From contig JACDNX010000004.1 of NCBI GenBank assembly GCA_017656385.1, positions 62,001-126,000 of the forward strand: a stretch of 64,000 bases of DNA, written 5' to 3'. Of the stretch, positions 43,428-51,623 are shown one piece after another. This DNA comes from Thermodesulfobacterium sp. (GTDB lineage Bacteria; Desulfobacterota; Thermodesulfobacteria; Thermodesulfobacteriales; Thermodesulfobacteriaceae). The position numbers were made by a program, and so were the translations under genes. The notes under the pieces were generated by a model that saw only the letters and a list, made by a program, of their open reading frames with translations, had not been told where the DNA came from and ran no database searches. Every line of letters starts with the position of its first letter. Positions within the stretch are counted from its first letter, which is position 1.

Positions 43428-43646
43428 GTGCAGGCAAAAGAGAAACTAAAATTTTCCTTCAACGGGTATAATTTTAATTTAAAACCAAAAGAAAAACTTC
43501 TTTTTGCCAACGATGTTTTTGTTCTTCTTCCCAAAGAAATTCAGGCTAAATTTGAAAAAACAAACACGGTACTTCCTCTTTTTTTAAATTTGTTTGATTT
43601 TTACAGAGCTTTTAATAAAATTAAATTTAGATTATATCAAAAATAA
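43428..43646 (+). CDS. small hypothetical protein upstream of MNT/HEPN pair
   Basis: 72 residues from a GTG start; AAGGAGGAG lies 18 nt upstream, unusually far. Basic, with a hydrophobic middle (VFVLLPKEIQ) and an aromatic end. No recognised domain. It is 6 nt before the MNT gene, so it may be co-transcribed with the toxin-antitoxin pair. It could be a real gene or a chance ORF. Confidence 0.45.
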   Translation: MQAKEKLKFSFNGYNFNLKPKEKLLFANDVFVLLPKEIQAKFEKTNTVLPLFLNLFDFYRAFNKIKFRLYQK

Positions 43647-43652
43647 GATAAA

Positions 43653-44003
43653 ATGGCAACTGAAAAAGAAAAAGCGGAAAAAGTTTTAGAAAAAGTTGTT
43701 GAACTTTTGAAAGAAGAGGTTGATCCAGAAAAGATAATCCTTTTTGGATCAAGAGCAAAAGGAAAGTCAGCTCCATATTCAGATATAGATTTGGCTATTG
43801 AAGGTTCTACAAAACCACCGTTGAGAAACCTCAGAAAACTTAAAGAGAAAATTGAAGCTATGAGCTGGCCTTTTTTTATAGACTTGATTTTTCTTGAAGA
43901 AGTAGATAAGGAGTTTAAAGAATTGGTAACAAAAACAGGGAGGATAGTGTATGAAAAAAACAGAAGTGCTTCTGAGTATAAACAAACTGAAAAAAGCATT
44001 TGA
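43653..44003 (+). CDS. MNT-type minimal nucleotidyltransferase
   Basis: 116 residues with the nucleotidyltransferase motif GSRAKGKSAPYSDIDLAI and the third acidic residue in FIDLIFLEE. In MNT/HEPN modules this enzyme acts as the antitoxin, AMPylating the HEPN toxin. It overlaps the next gene by 53 nt, a tight coupling typical of such pairs. Confidence 0.9.
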   Translation: MATEKEKAEKVLEKVVELLKEEVDPEKIILFGSRAKGKSAPYSDIDLAIEGSTKPPLRNLRKLKEKIEAMSWPFFIDLIFLEEVDKEFKELVTKTGRIVYEKNRSASEYKQTEKSI

Positions 44004-44343
44004 AACCCTAAAAGAGGGAGCTTTTAAAGCTAATTCACAGCTTGAAAAAGATGGAGTTATTCAAAGATTTGAATATACCTTTGAAATTTTCTGGAAAACT
44101 TTAAAAATTCTACTTTCTTATCTGGGAATTGAATGTTACAGTCCAAGAAGCTGTATAAAAGAAGCGTTTAGACAGGGTTTTATAGAAGATGATGAGATAT
44201 TCTTAGATATGCTTGAAGACAGAAACAGAAGCTCTCACATTTACGAAGAAAAAACAGCAGAAGAAATTTTTGAAAGGATAAAGGAGATTTATACTGAAGC
44301 TTTTGAAAAGGTAATTAAAAATCTGGAAGAAAGGTTAAAATAA
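43951..44343 (+). CDS. HEPN protein (HI0074-type partner of MNT)
   Basis: 130 residues, helical, with RFEYTFEIFWKTLK and the conserved RNRSSH (R-x4-H) near residue 87, the HEPN RNase or substrate motif. Family usually annotated as nucleotidyltransferase substrate-binding protein of HI0074 type. Likely toxin of the pair; followed by a strong terminator. Confidence 0.9.
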   Translation: MKKTEVLLSINKLKKAFETLKEGAFKANSQLEKDGVIQRFEYTFEIFWKTLKILLSYLGIECYSPRSCIKEAFRQGFIEDDEIFLDMLEDRNRSSHIYEEKTAEEIFERIKEIYTEAFEKVIKNLEERLK

Positions 44344-44356
44344 AAAAATATAAAAA

Positions 44357-44386
44357 GGGGGCAGGGATTTCCCTGCCCCCTTTTTT
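44357..44386. terminator. bidirectional intrinsic terminator between HEPN and flagellin genes
   Basis: Perfect 10-bp GC-rich stem GGGGGCAGGG / CCCTGCCCCC (44357-44366 and 44371-44380) with a 4-nt loop, preceded by an A-run and followed by TTTTTT, so it can end transcripts from both convergent genes. Confidence 0.95.
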
Positions 44387-44405
44387 ATAAGCTATTTCTT
44401 AAAAA

Positions 44406-45977
44406 TTACCTCATGAGCTGAAGGACAAGTTGAGGCAGAGTATTTGCCTGAGCAAGCATTGCAATGGTTGACTGCATACGGATCTGGTAAGAAGTAAATT
44501 CTGCCATTTCTTTAGCATAGTCGGTATTACGAATGACTGATTCAGCTTCTTTGGTGTTGTCGTAAGCGGTCTTTTGATAATCATAAATGGACTGGAGGTT
44601 ATTCATAATAGCTCCAATCTGTGCCCTTGTCTTGTCAACCTTTTTTAAGGCAATGTCTACTATCATCAGAGCCTCTTCAGCATCTTCTTTGGTGGTCACA
44701 TCAATCTGATAAAGGTTTTTGACGGCTGCATCTCCCAAAGCCTGATAACCCTTCTCACCTCTCAATGCCAAACCACGCGGAGCAGTATCAGCGCTAACCG
44801 CTCTGAAGTCGTAGGAAAAGCTTTCTAGACCGACAATGGTCAACTTTCCCACCAGAATAGCAGAAGCAGTTGTATTGGTATCATTAGCGGTGATACTCGC
44901 GCCCTCAAGAAACTGTCCGAGATCAACGCTTGTGTTACCACTATTAGCACCGGCGGTTACCGTCACCTCTACCCCAATGGTCTCTCCATTGGTCTGGAGA
45001 ACAAGTCTTCCGTTTTCGGCAGTAGCGGTAAGATTTACACCTTTAGCCTGAGCCTGTGCATTTATGGCTGAAACCAGCTCATCAAGAGTAATTGTTTCTC
45101 CACTATTGTAGTTAATACTAATAACTGGGGCAGTAGAAGTTCCCACGTAGAATTTTATATCCACACTGTCATCGTCCCCAACCGTTATGTCAGACCACGG
45201 ATTTGCTACGCTTTTATTAGAAGCCTGAGCCGAGATCCCTGCTTTCTGCAACGTAGCATTATTGTTAATCCAGTCTGCAAAGTACTTCGCATCGGTCACC
45301 ATATCAGAGTCTGCAGCGAGTGTTTCTGTTCCAATCTTCACGGATTCACTATTGGTATTAGAAAACATCAGAGCGTCATTGGTACTATCGTCTACAAGGG
45401 ACGAATAGGAGACGAGAGCAGAATGTGCCCTTTCACTGGTCGTATCTGCGCCAGAAACGATGTAAGCTCCCAAACTCTGAGCCCTGAGATCACCCACGCT
45501 TATATTAACTACTTGGTTCATACGAGGTCCATAGTGGATGTACTTGCCCTCAAAGGTTCCGTCAAGAAGCTTGATTCCGTTGTACTCCGTATCCGTTCCT
45601 ATCTTCTGGATGGCATCAATAAAATTATCAATTTCAGCCTGCAGGGCCTGACGGGCATTTGGGTCGTTGATGTCGTTTGCAGCGTTCTGAGCTCTTACAT
45701 AGATCTCCTGAAGCTTTGTATAAATCTGACCAGCAGCAGATTCAGCAATCTGTAAAGCAGAGATACCGGTCTGGATATTTCTATTACCCTGATCCAATGC
45801 TTTAGCTACAGTTCCAAGCATGTCAGCAATGAAAAGACCTGCTGAGTCATCAGCAGCACTTAAGATTCTGTAACCTGTTGAAAGTCTCAAAAGGCTTTTG
45901 TTCATCAAGCGCTCATTCTGAATGAGCGCTGTGTGTGTTTTTGCAGATGCTTCGTTAAAATTAATTCTAACAGCCAT
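44406..45977 (-). CDS. fliC: flagellin
   Basis: 523 residues. Conserved D0/D1 ends: N-terminal RLSTGYRILSAADDSAGLFIAD and IQTGISALQIAESA, and C-terminal AQIGAIMNNLQSIYDYQ and TIAMLAQANTLPQLVLQLMR. The variable centre (about 170-410) includes Flagellin_IN-like repeats. The codons are notably more GC-rich than in neighbouring genes, perhaps from selection for expression or exchange. It is transcribed from a sigma-28 promoter and ends at the strong terminator. The only flagellin in the window. Confidence 0.97.
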   Translation of the reverse strand: MAVRINFNEASAKTHTALIQNERLMNKSLLRLSTGYRILSAADDSAGLFIADMLGTVAKALDQGNRNIQTGISALQIAESAAGQIYTKLQEIYVRAQNAANDINDPNARQALQAEIDNFIDAIQKIGTDTEYNGIKLLDGTFEGKYIHYGPRMNQVVNISVGDLRAQSLGAYIVSGADTTSERAHSALVSYSSLVDDSTNDALMFSNTNSESVKIGTETLAADSDMVTDAKYFADWINNNATLQKAGISAQASNKSVANPWSDITVGDDDSVDIKFYVGTSTAPVISINYNSGETITLDELVSAINAQAQAKGVNLTATAENGRLVLQTNGETIGVEVTVTAGANSGNTSVDLGQFLEGASITANDTNTTASAILVGKLTIVGLESFSYDFRAVSADTAPRGLALRGEKGYQALGDAAVKNLYQIDVTTKEDAEEALMIVDIALKKVDKTRAQIGAIMNNLQSIYDYQKTAYDNTKEAESVIRNTDYAKEMAEFTSYQIRMQSTIAMLAQANTLPQLVLQLMR

Positions 45978-46026
45978 ACTCCCCCACCTCCTTTGTTTTT
46001 TGTTTTCTTTCTTTGTTTGTTTATAT

Positions 46027-46053
46027 ATATCGGCTGGTTTTAAAAAAACTTTA
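46027..46053 (-). promoter_or_regulatory. sigma-28 (FliA) promoter of flagellin
   Basis: Minus strand TAAAGTTT (46053-46046), 11-nt spacer, GCCGATAT (46034-46027), about 50 nt upstream of the flagellin ATG. Near-perfect match to the FliA consensus. Confidence 0.92.
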
Positions 46054-46089
46054 ACATTTTATAGGTTAAGAAAGTATAAAAATTGGCTC

Positions 46090-46117
46090 TTGACAACACC
46101 AAATTAGTTTTTATACT
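46090..46117 (+). promoter_or_regulatory. promoter for tRNA-Met and tRNA-Cys
   Basis: TTGACA (46090-46095), 16-nt spacer, TATACT (46112-46117), 14 nt before the tRNA-Met 5' end. It lies back-to-back with the flagellin sigma-28 promoter. Confidence 0.8.
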
Positions 46118-46131
46118 TAAGTTATAAAAGT

Positions 46132-46205
46132 GGCGGCGTAGCTCAACTGGTTAGAGCATGTGGCTCATATCCACAGGGTTGGGGGTTCAAGTCCCTCCGC
46201 CGCCA
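46132..46205 (+). tRNA. tRNA-Met (CAT anticodon), elongator type
   Basis: Acceptor GGCGGCG/CGCCGCC, D-arm with TGGTTAGAGC, anticodon stem TGTGG/CCACA with loop CTCATAT, T-loop TTCAAGT, discriminator A, no encoded CCA. The paired first base argues against initiator tRNA; a lysidine-type tRNA-Ile2 is less likely from the stem sequence. Confidence 0.93.
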
Positions 46206-46220
46206 CAAAGTAGAAAATTT

Positions 46221-46292
46221 GGCGGCGTAGCCAAGCGGTAAGGCGACGGCCTGCAAAGCCGTGAATCCGGGGTTCGAATCCCCGCGCCGCCT
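46221..46292 (+). tRNA. tRNA-Cys (GCA anticodon)
   Basis: Acceptor GGCGGCG/CGCCGCC, loop CTGCAAA with anticodon GCA, T-stem CGGGG/CCCCG, discriminator T as expected for Cys, no encoded CCA. Its acceptor arm is identical to that of the tRNA-Met 15 nt upstream. Confidence 0.97.
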
Positions 46293-46300
46293 TTCTCTCT

Positions 46301-46672
46301 ATGTTTAAACTAAAAGTTCAAGACTACTTTTCTGCTGCCCATTACCTCAAAAACTACGAAGGACCCTGTGAAAATCTTCATGGGCACAACTGGAAGGTTG
46401 AACTCGTGGTCGAAGGGTCTCAATTGAATAGCTCTGACATTCTTATAGATTTTAAAACACTTAAAAAAATACTAAAAGAAGTTCTTACAGAACTTGATCA
46501 CAAACTGCTAAATGAAATCTCTCACTTTAAAAACATCAATCCCTCCTCTGAACGACTTGCAGAATACATTTTTAAAAAAGTTAAAAATAAGCTCTCTTCA
46601 TACCCTAATGTAAAAGTAAAAGAAGTCACTGTTTTTGAGACTGAAAAATCCGGAGCAACTTACTACGAATAA
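46301..46672 (+). CDS. queD: QueD, 6-carboxytetrahydropterin synthase
   Basis: 123 residues with the zinc His of SAAHYL and HGHNW, and catalytic Cys in GPCENLHGH. First enzyme after GTP cyclohydrolase in 7-deazaguanine (queuosine) synthesis. Paired with queE 6 nt downstream; 8 nt after tRNA-Cys. Confidence 0.95.
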   Translation: MFKLKVQDYFSAAHYLKNYEGPCENLHGHNWKVELVVEGSQLNSSDILIDFKTLKKILKEVLTELDHKLLNEISHFKNINPSSERLAEYIFKKVKNKLSSYPNVKVKEVTVFETEKSGATYYE

Positions 46673-46678
46673 AATAAA

Positions 46679-47320
46679 GTGTCTAAATTAAAAATTTCTG
46701 AAATTTTCTTCAGCATACAGGGTGAAGGCCCTTTAGTAGGGTATCCCTCTTTTTTTGTAAGGCTCTTTGGATGCAACTTAAACTGTTCCTGGTGTGACAC
46801 CCCCTATGGAAAAGGTAAAAATCTTTACAAAGAGTTAGAAATCTCTGAAGTCATTTCTTTATGGAAAAAAAATTTTAAATCAATTCCTTTTATCACCATT
46901 ACAGGAGGAGAACCACTGCTTCAAAGCTCTGTTTATAGTCTTATTGACGAATTTTTAAAACTAAATTGCACTGTAATCTTAGAAACAAACGGAAGCATTA
47001 GTCTTAAAAGAGTTCCAGAGGAAGTAATAAAGGTTATGGATATAAAAACACCTTCTTCCAGAATGGAAAAATACAATCTTTATGAAAATCTAAAGTTTCT
47101 TGCCTCAAAAGATGCTGTAAAGTTTGTAATAAAAGATAAAAAGGACTTCGAGTTCGCACTCAATATAACAGAAAAGTTTCAAATCTTCTATTATACTCAG
47201 GTCTTTCTCTCCCCTGCCCTTCCCTTTTTAGAGGCTAAAACTTTGGCAAACTGGGTTCTTGAAACCAGAAAACCTTTGAGGTTTCAGATCCAGCTTCATA
47301 AAGTAGTAGGAATAAAGTAA
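46679..47320 (+). CDS. queE: QueE, 7-carboxy-7-deazaguanine synthase
   Basis: 213 residues from a GTG start. Radical-SAM enzyme with the cluster motif CNLNCSWCDT (Cys-x3-Cys-x2-Cys) and ITGGEPLL. Converts the QueD product to 7-carboxy-7-deazaguanine. The start is set by the family opening IFFSIQGEGPLVG. Confidence 0.95.
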   Translation: MSKLKISEIFFSIQGEGPLVGYPSFFVRLFGCNLNCSWCDTPYGKGKNLYKELEISEVISLWKKNFKSIPFITITGGEPLLQSSVYSLIDEFLKLNCTVILETNGSISLKRVPEEVIKVMDIKTPSSRMEKYNLYENLKFLASKDAVKFVIKDKKDFEFALNITEKFQIFYYTQVFLSPALPFLEAKTLANWVLETRKPLRFQIQLHKVVGIK

Positions 47321-47324
47321 TTAT

Positions 47325-48317
47325 GTGATAAAATATTTTATTATGAAAAACTCCAATAACAGTAAAAACTCTGCGCTTGCAAATCTTTCTGAAGTGGAAG
47401 AACTTTCTTATCTCCCTGTAATCACAGAAAATTTTGAGGAAAAAGTTCCTGTTAAGTTCGATCCGCTTCAAATGTATTTACAGGAGATAAGTAAGTATCC
47501 TGTTCTTTCAAGGGAAGAGGAGGAGGCTATTGCAAAGGCTTACTATGAGACAAAAGATCCAAGGCTTGCTTACAAGCTTGTGGTTTCAAATTTAAGACTG
47601 GTTGTTAAAATAGCTCTTGAATTTCAAAAATTCTGGGCTCACAATTTTCTTGACCTCATTCAAGAAGGAAATCTTGGGCTTTTACAGGCTGTTAAAAAAT
47701 TTGATCCATACAAGGGAGTTAAGTTTTCTTACTATGCCTCTTTCTGGATAAAAGCTTACATTCTTAAATACATTATGGACAACTGGAAACTCGTAAAAAT
47801 GGGAACCACACAGGCACAGAGAAAGCTCTTTTATAGATTGAGAAAAGAAAAAGAAAAGCTTTCTGCTCTCGGATTTGAACCCACTCCTGCTGAAATAGCA
47901 AAAAGGCTCGGAGTTAAGGAAAAAGAAGTAGAGGAAATGGAACAGAGAATGTTCACTCAGGATCTGAGTCTGGAAGCCCCTGTTTCTTATGATTCAGAGG
48001 ATACCTTGGCAAGCTTTCTGAAAGATAAAAGACCTACTCCTGAAGATTCTTATGCCAGAGAAGAAATTTTAAACAATTTTAAACGATTACTTAAGGAATT
48101 TGCTCAGACACTAACAGGTAAAGACTATGTGATTTTTCATGAAAGACTCATTGCAGAGAATCCCAAAACACTGCATGAGCTTTCTCAGAAGTTAGGAATT
48201 TCAAAAGAACGAGTAAGACAGATAGAGGAAAAAATTATAAAAAAGCTCAAAAAATTCCTTGAGGAGAAACTGCCAGATGCATACTACTATCCCCTTGCCC
48301 TACCTTACAAGGATTAG
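47325..48317 (+). CDS. rpoH: sigma-32-type RNA polymerase sigma factor
   Basis: 330 residues from a GTG; an ATG at 47343 is equally possible, and neither has a clear RBS. Region 1.2 (DPLQMYLQEISKYPVLSREEE), region 2 (NLRLVVKIALEF, FLDLIQEGNLGLLQAVKKFDP, FSYYASFWIKAYI) and region 4 (LHELSQKLGISKERVRQIEEK). The pattern fits RpoH-like heat-shock sigma factors rather than RpoD (no long region 1.1). Confidence 0.85.
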   Translation: MIKYFIMKNSNNSKNSALANLSEVEELSYLPVITENFEEKVPVKFDPLQMYLQEISKYPVLSREEEEAIAKAYYETKDPRLAYKLVVSNLRLVVKIALEFQKFWAHNFLDLIQEGNLGLLQAVKKFDPYKGVKFSYYASFWIKAYILKYIMDNWKLVKMGTTQAQRKLFYRLRKEKEKLSALGFEPTPAEIAKRLGVKEKEVEEMEQRMFTQDLSLEAPVSYDSEDTLASFLKDKRPTPEDSYAREEILNNFKRLLKEFAQTLTGKDYVIFHERLIAENPKTLHELSQKLGISKERVRQIEEKIIKKLKKFLEEKLPDAYYYPLALPYKD

Positions 48318-49857
48318 TCTTTTTGTCCTGTTTTTTCTACTTATAGGGTATCTTAATTCTTTTGCCGAAGACAAAACACAGGCTTATTACTACTACTTGC
48401 TTGCTATGAATGAAAAAAATCCTTCCCTTGCAGAAAAATTCCTTAAAAAAGCAATAGAAAACGATAAAAAAAACTTATATCTCAAAAAAACTTTAATCTC
48501 TTTTTATCTGGAAAATGGAGAGTTAAAAAAAGCTGAAGCTATTTCAAAAGGACTTCTTAGAAAGTATCCAAATGACAGAGAAATCAATCTATTTTTAGCA
48601 AAGGTATATCTTTTAGAAAATAGACCTCTTCGTGCTGCCTCGGTTCTGGAAAAGTATATAAAACTTTTTCCTGAAGATGAAGCTGTTCTAACTCTTCTTG
48701 TAAACATTTATCTTGACCAAAAAGATTGGAATTCGGCCCTTACTAACTTAGATAAACTTATAAAAATTAATGAAAACAACTACGTAGCATGGGTGTTTAA
48801 GGCAAGAATTTTAAAAGAACAGAAGAAAATAGAGGAAGCAAAAGAAGCCTATTTGAAAGCATTAAGTCTTTCTCCAGAAAATAAAACCCTCTTGATAGAG
48901 GTTCTCAAATTCTTAGATAAAATTTCAGATGTTAAAGAGATTGAAAATTTATTAAAATCCTATGTAGCCAAATATCCTGAAGATAAAGATTTTATCAAAC
49001 TTCTGCTGAGTTTCTATATTGAAAAAGCTAACTGGGAAAAATCTGAAAAATTTTTAAAAGAGTATTTGGAAAAAAATAAACATACTCCGGAGCTTATCTT
49101 TTTCCTCGGATACTCCTTAGAGAAGCAAAATAAGTTTAGCGAAGCTTTAAAGATTTATGAAAAACTTTTATCTGAAAATGAATGGGGATATGAAGCTTCA
49201 GCAAGAATAGCAGATATATTAAGAAAATTGGAAAAAGAAGACGCCATTAAATATCTGGAAAACTTTTCTAAAAGATATCCCCTCACCAAAAATCACTACA
49301 TTTTTTTGTCTAACTGGGCTGAAATCCTTGATTTATGCGAAAAAGGGATTGAGTATGCAGAAAAGGGAGTTAAAGCTTTTCCTGAAGATCTTGATATGAT
49401 TTTAACCCTTGCTTCAAATTATGCTTGTTTAAATAACTACGAAAAAGTTTTGTCCCTTGTGAGACCTCTTTTAAGTAAGTATCCAAAAGATCCTTATGTA
49501 TTAAATTTTGTGGGATACAGCTATGTTGAGCTTGGAAAAAATCTTGAAGAAGCAGAAAAATTGCTTCTCAAAGCCTTGCAAATTCGTCCACTTGATCCTT
49601 ACATACTTGACAGTGTAGGTTGGTTGTATTACAAAAAAGGAAACTTAAAGCTGGCTATACAATACTTAGAAAAAGCTGTAAACAGACTCTCTGAAGATGA
49701 ATCAGTGATAATTGAACACCTTGCAGATGCATACTACAAAAAAGGAGATAAGAAAAAAGCCTGTGAATTATATCAAAGAGCTTTAAAAGCAGTTATTCAT
49801 AAAAAGGATAAAGAAAGAATTGAAAGAAAGGTTAAAAACTGCCAGAATCTTAAGTAA
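48277..49857 (+). CDS. exported TPR-repeat protein
   Basis: 526 residues from the ATG at 48277, with GAGGAG about 10 nt upstream; the start lies 41 nt inside rpoH. A signal peptide (LFVLFFLLIGYLNSFA) precedes roughly eleven tetratricopeptide repeats with recurrent PEDKD/FIKLLLS-type units. Similar periplasmic or inner-membrane TPR proteins act in envelope assembly. Overlaps the LolB-like gene by 38 nt, which suggests a joint role. Confidence 0.85.
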   Translation: MHTTIPLPYLTRISLFVLFFLLIGYLNSFAEDKTQAYYYYLLAMNEKNPSLAEKFLKKAIENDKKNLYLKKTLISFYLENGELKKAEAISKGLLRKYPNDREINLFLAKVYLLENRPLRAASVLEKYIKLFPEDEAVLTLLVNIYLDQKDWNSALTNLDKLIKINENNYVAWVFKARILKEQKKIEEAKEAYLKALSLSPENKTLLIEVLKFLDKISDVKEIENLLKSYVAKYPEDKDFIKLLLSFYIEKANWEKSEKFLKEYLEKNKHTPELIFFLGYSLEKQNKFSEALKIYEKLLSENEWGYEASARIADILRKLEKEDAIKYLENFSKRYPLTKNHYIFLSNWAEILDLCEKGIEYAEKGVKAFPEDLDMILTLASNYACLNNYEKVLSLVRPLLSKYPKDPYVLNFVGYSYVELGKNLEEAEKLLLKALQIRPLDPYILDSVGWLYYKKGNLKLAIQYLEKAVNRLSEDESVIIEHLADAYYKKGDKKKACELYQRALKAVIHKKDKERIERKVKNCQNLK

Positions 49858-50413
49858 GCTTTTCTTTTTATTTGTTCTGTGTTTTTTCTTTGGATGCTGT
49901 TATAGAGCATCTCCTCTCAGCAAAATACCCTCTGAAAAAATCTATCAGGGAACTATGTGGTGGGAAATTTATATTTTTGACAATAACCAGACAAAAACTC
50001 TCAGCGGATATGCCGATTTTCAGGCAGGAAAAAATTTTCTTTACCTAAAATTCAAATTCCCTTTCCATACTACACTGGGATACGGAAAATGGGAAGTCTC
50101 TTCTTTTAATCTCGTAGAAATTTTTGATCTCTACCATAGAAAGCATTATTTGATAAAATTTATAAATCATCCAGAGCTTAAAAATCTACCCTTCTACTTT
50201 TTGGGTTTAAAAGAAAAAAACTTGAGCTGGAAATTCATTAAGACCTCTTTTTATTATTCTTTTGCAGAAGATAAAAAAGAAGGGCTTATAACCTCAGATT
50301 TCTTAAAACTGAAATGGAAAATAAAAAAGTTTTCAGTAGCTGAAAGTTTCAAACCACTATTAGAAAACACCTCTATTTTCAAAGAGTTTCAGGAAGTAAA
50401 AATTACTTTTTGA
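49820..50413 (+). CDS. LolB-like lipoprotein
   Basis: 197 residues from a TTG start. Lipoprotein signal with the lipobox LCFFFGC near residues 20-26, then a beta-rich domain (WEIYIFDNNQTKTLSGYADFQ, KFPFHTTLGYGKWE). It resembles LolB/DUF4292 outer-membrane lipoproteins. Likely anchored in the outer membrane. The start is uncertain because no strong RBS is visible. Its end overlaps the convergent CNNM gene by 11 bp. Confidence 0.75.
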   Translation: MKERLKTARILSKLFFLFVLCFFFGCCYRASPLSKIPSEKIYQGTMWWEIYIFDNNQTKTLSGYADFQAGKNFLYLKFKFPFHTTLGYGKWEVSSFNLVEIFDLYHRKHYLIKFINHPELKNLPFYFLGLKEKNLSWKFIKTSFYYSFAEDKKEGLITSDFLKLKWKIKKFSVAESFKPLLENTSIFKEFQEVKITF

Positions 50414-51623
50414 TTCTTATTATTACCTCTTCTATTTTTTGGGGAGTTGCTTTTACAATTTCTATTTCTAAATTCTTATAATAAATTCTTTCTCCCTCCT
50501 TAGGAATTCTTCCTGTTATAAAATAAATAAATCCGTTTAAGGTTTCGTATTCTCCTGAAGGAATAGGTATCCCAAGTGTTTGAAGTTTTTCTATTTCTAT
50601 ATATCCTTTAAATCTGTATAAATTTTCGCTAATCTTTTTGTATTCAGGAACATAATAATCAAGAGCATCTCTGAATTCTCCAAGAACCTCCTCCACCAGA
50701 TCTTCTATAGTTATAATTCCAGTAGTAAAACCATATTCATCAACCACTACAGCCAGTTCTATCCCACTTTTTTGAAGCTGAGAAAGAATTTCATGAGCCA
50801 GAGCAACTTCAGGCACAAAAAGAGGTTTTGAACTGAAATCTTTAAGTGGCTTGTCAGGCTTAAGAAGGATCTTACCAACAAGATGCTGAACCTTAACTAC
50901 TGCCTTTATATTGTTAACAGTCTCTTCATAAAGAGGAATATAAGAAAAATTATATTTTTTGCTAAATTCTATAGCATCTTTTACTGTAGCCGTTATAGGC
51001 AAAGCTTTTACCTGAGTTAAAGGTATCATCACTTGGGAAACCCTTTTCTTAGAAAACTCAACAATTTTATGCATTAGCTCTTTTTCTTTTAAATCTATCT
51101 CCTCTTCATAACGAATAAAAGTTAACAAAATCTCTCTAAATTTAGTTAAAAAAAGTGGACTTTCTGCCTCTCTTGATTTGAGAATTTTATTAGCCAGTTT
51201 GGTATTAAGAAAAATTACAGGAAAGAAAAGAAAGGATATTAAATAAAGAAAAGGCATCAAATAAAGAACCAGCGGATAAGAAAACCTTCTTCCTACGGTT
51301 TTGGGAATTATTTGGCCAAAGATAATCATGGAAAGTGGTAAAAATGTAGAAGAAATAAGAATACCTGCTCCACCCAGACTTTTTATTAAAAAATAAGAAG
51401 TAAATATACCATTTCCTCCTACACAAAGAGTAATTCCCATAAGAGTTGTGGTGAAAAGACGTTCAGGATTGTGCCAGAACTTAAGATAAACTCTGGCACC
51501 TATATTTTTTTTGGAAAGTCCCTCTATAAGTACCCTTTCTGCAGAGATAAAAGCAATCTCACTACAGGCAAAAAAGGCTTCTCCAGAAAGAAAAAATAAA
51601 AATGAGATTAAAGCTTCAATCAT
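50403..51623 (-). CDS. CNNM/CorC-family transporter-like protein (DUF21-CBS-CorC_HlyC)
   Basis: 406 residues: a DUF21 membrane domain of three to four helices (1-165), a CBS pair (about 190-310) with VSQVMIPLTQV and VVDEYGFTTGIITIEDLVEE, and a C-terminal CorC_HlyC domain. The family is linked to Mg2+ or Na+/Co2+ handling. Second of a tandem pair; the 51616 gene overlaps its start by 8 nt. Confidence 0.88.
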   Translation of the reverse strand: MIEALISFLFFLSGEAFFACSEIAFISAERVLIEGLSKKNIGARVYLKFWHNPERLFTTTLMGITLCVGGNGIFTSYFLIKSLGGAGILISSTFLPLSMIIFGQIIPKTVGRRFSYPLVLYLMPFLYLISFLFFPVIFLNTKLANKILKSREAESPLFLTKFREILLTFIRYEEEIDLKEKELMHKIVEFSKKRVSQVMIPLTQVKALPITATVKDAIEFSKKYNFSYIPLYEETVNNIKAVVKVQHLVGKILLKPDKPLKDFSSKPLFVPEVALAHEILSQLQKSGIELAVVVDEYGFTTGIITIEDLVEEVLGEFRDALDYYVPEYKKISENLYRFKGYIEIEKLQTLGIPIPSGEYETLNGFIYFITGRIPKEGERIYYKNLEIEIVKATPQKIEEVIIRIKK

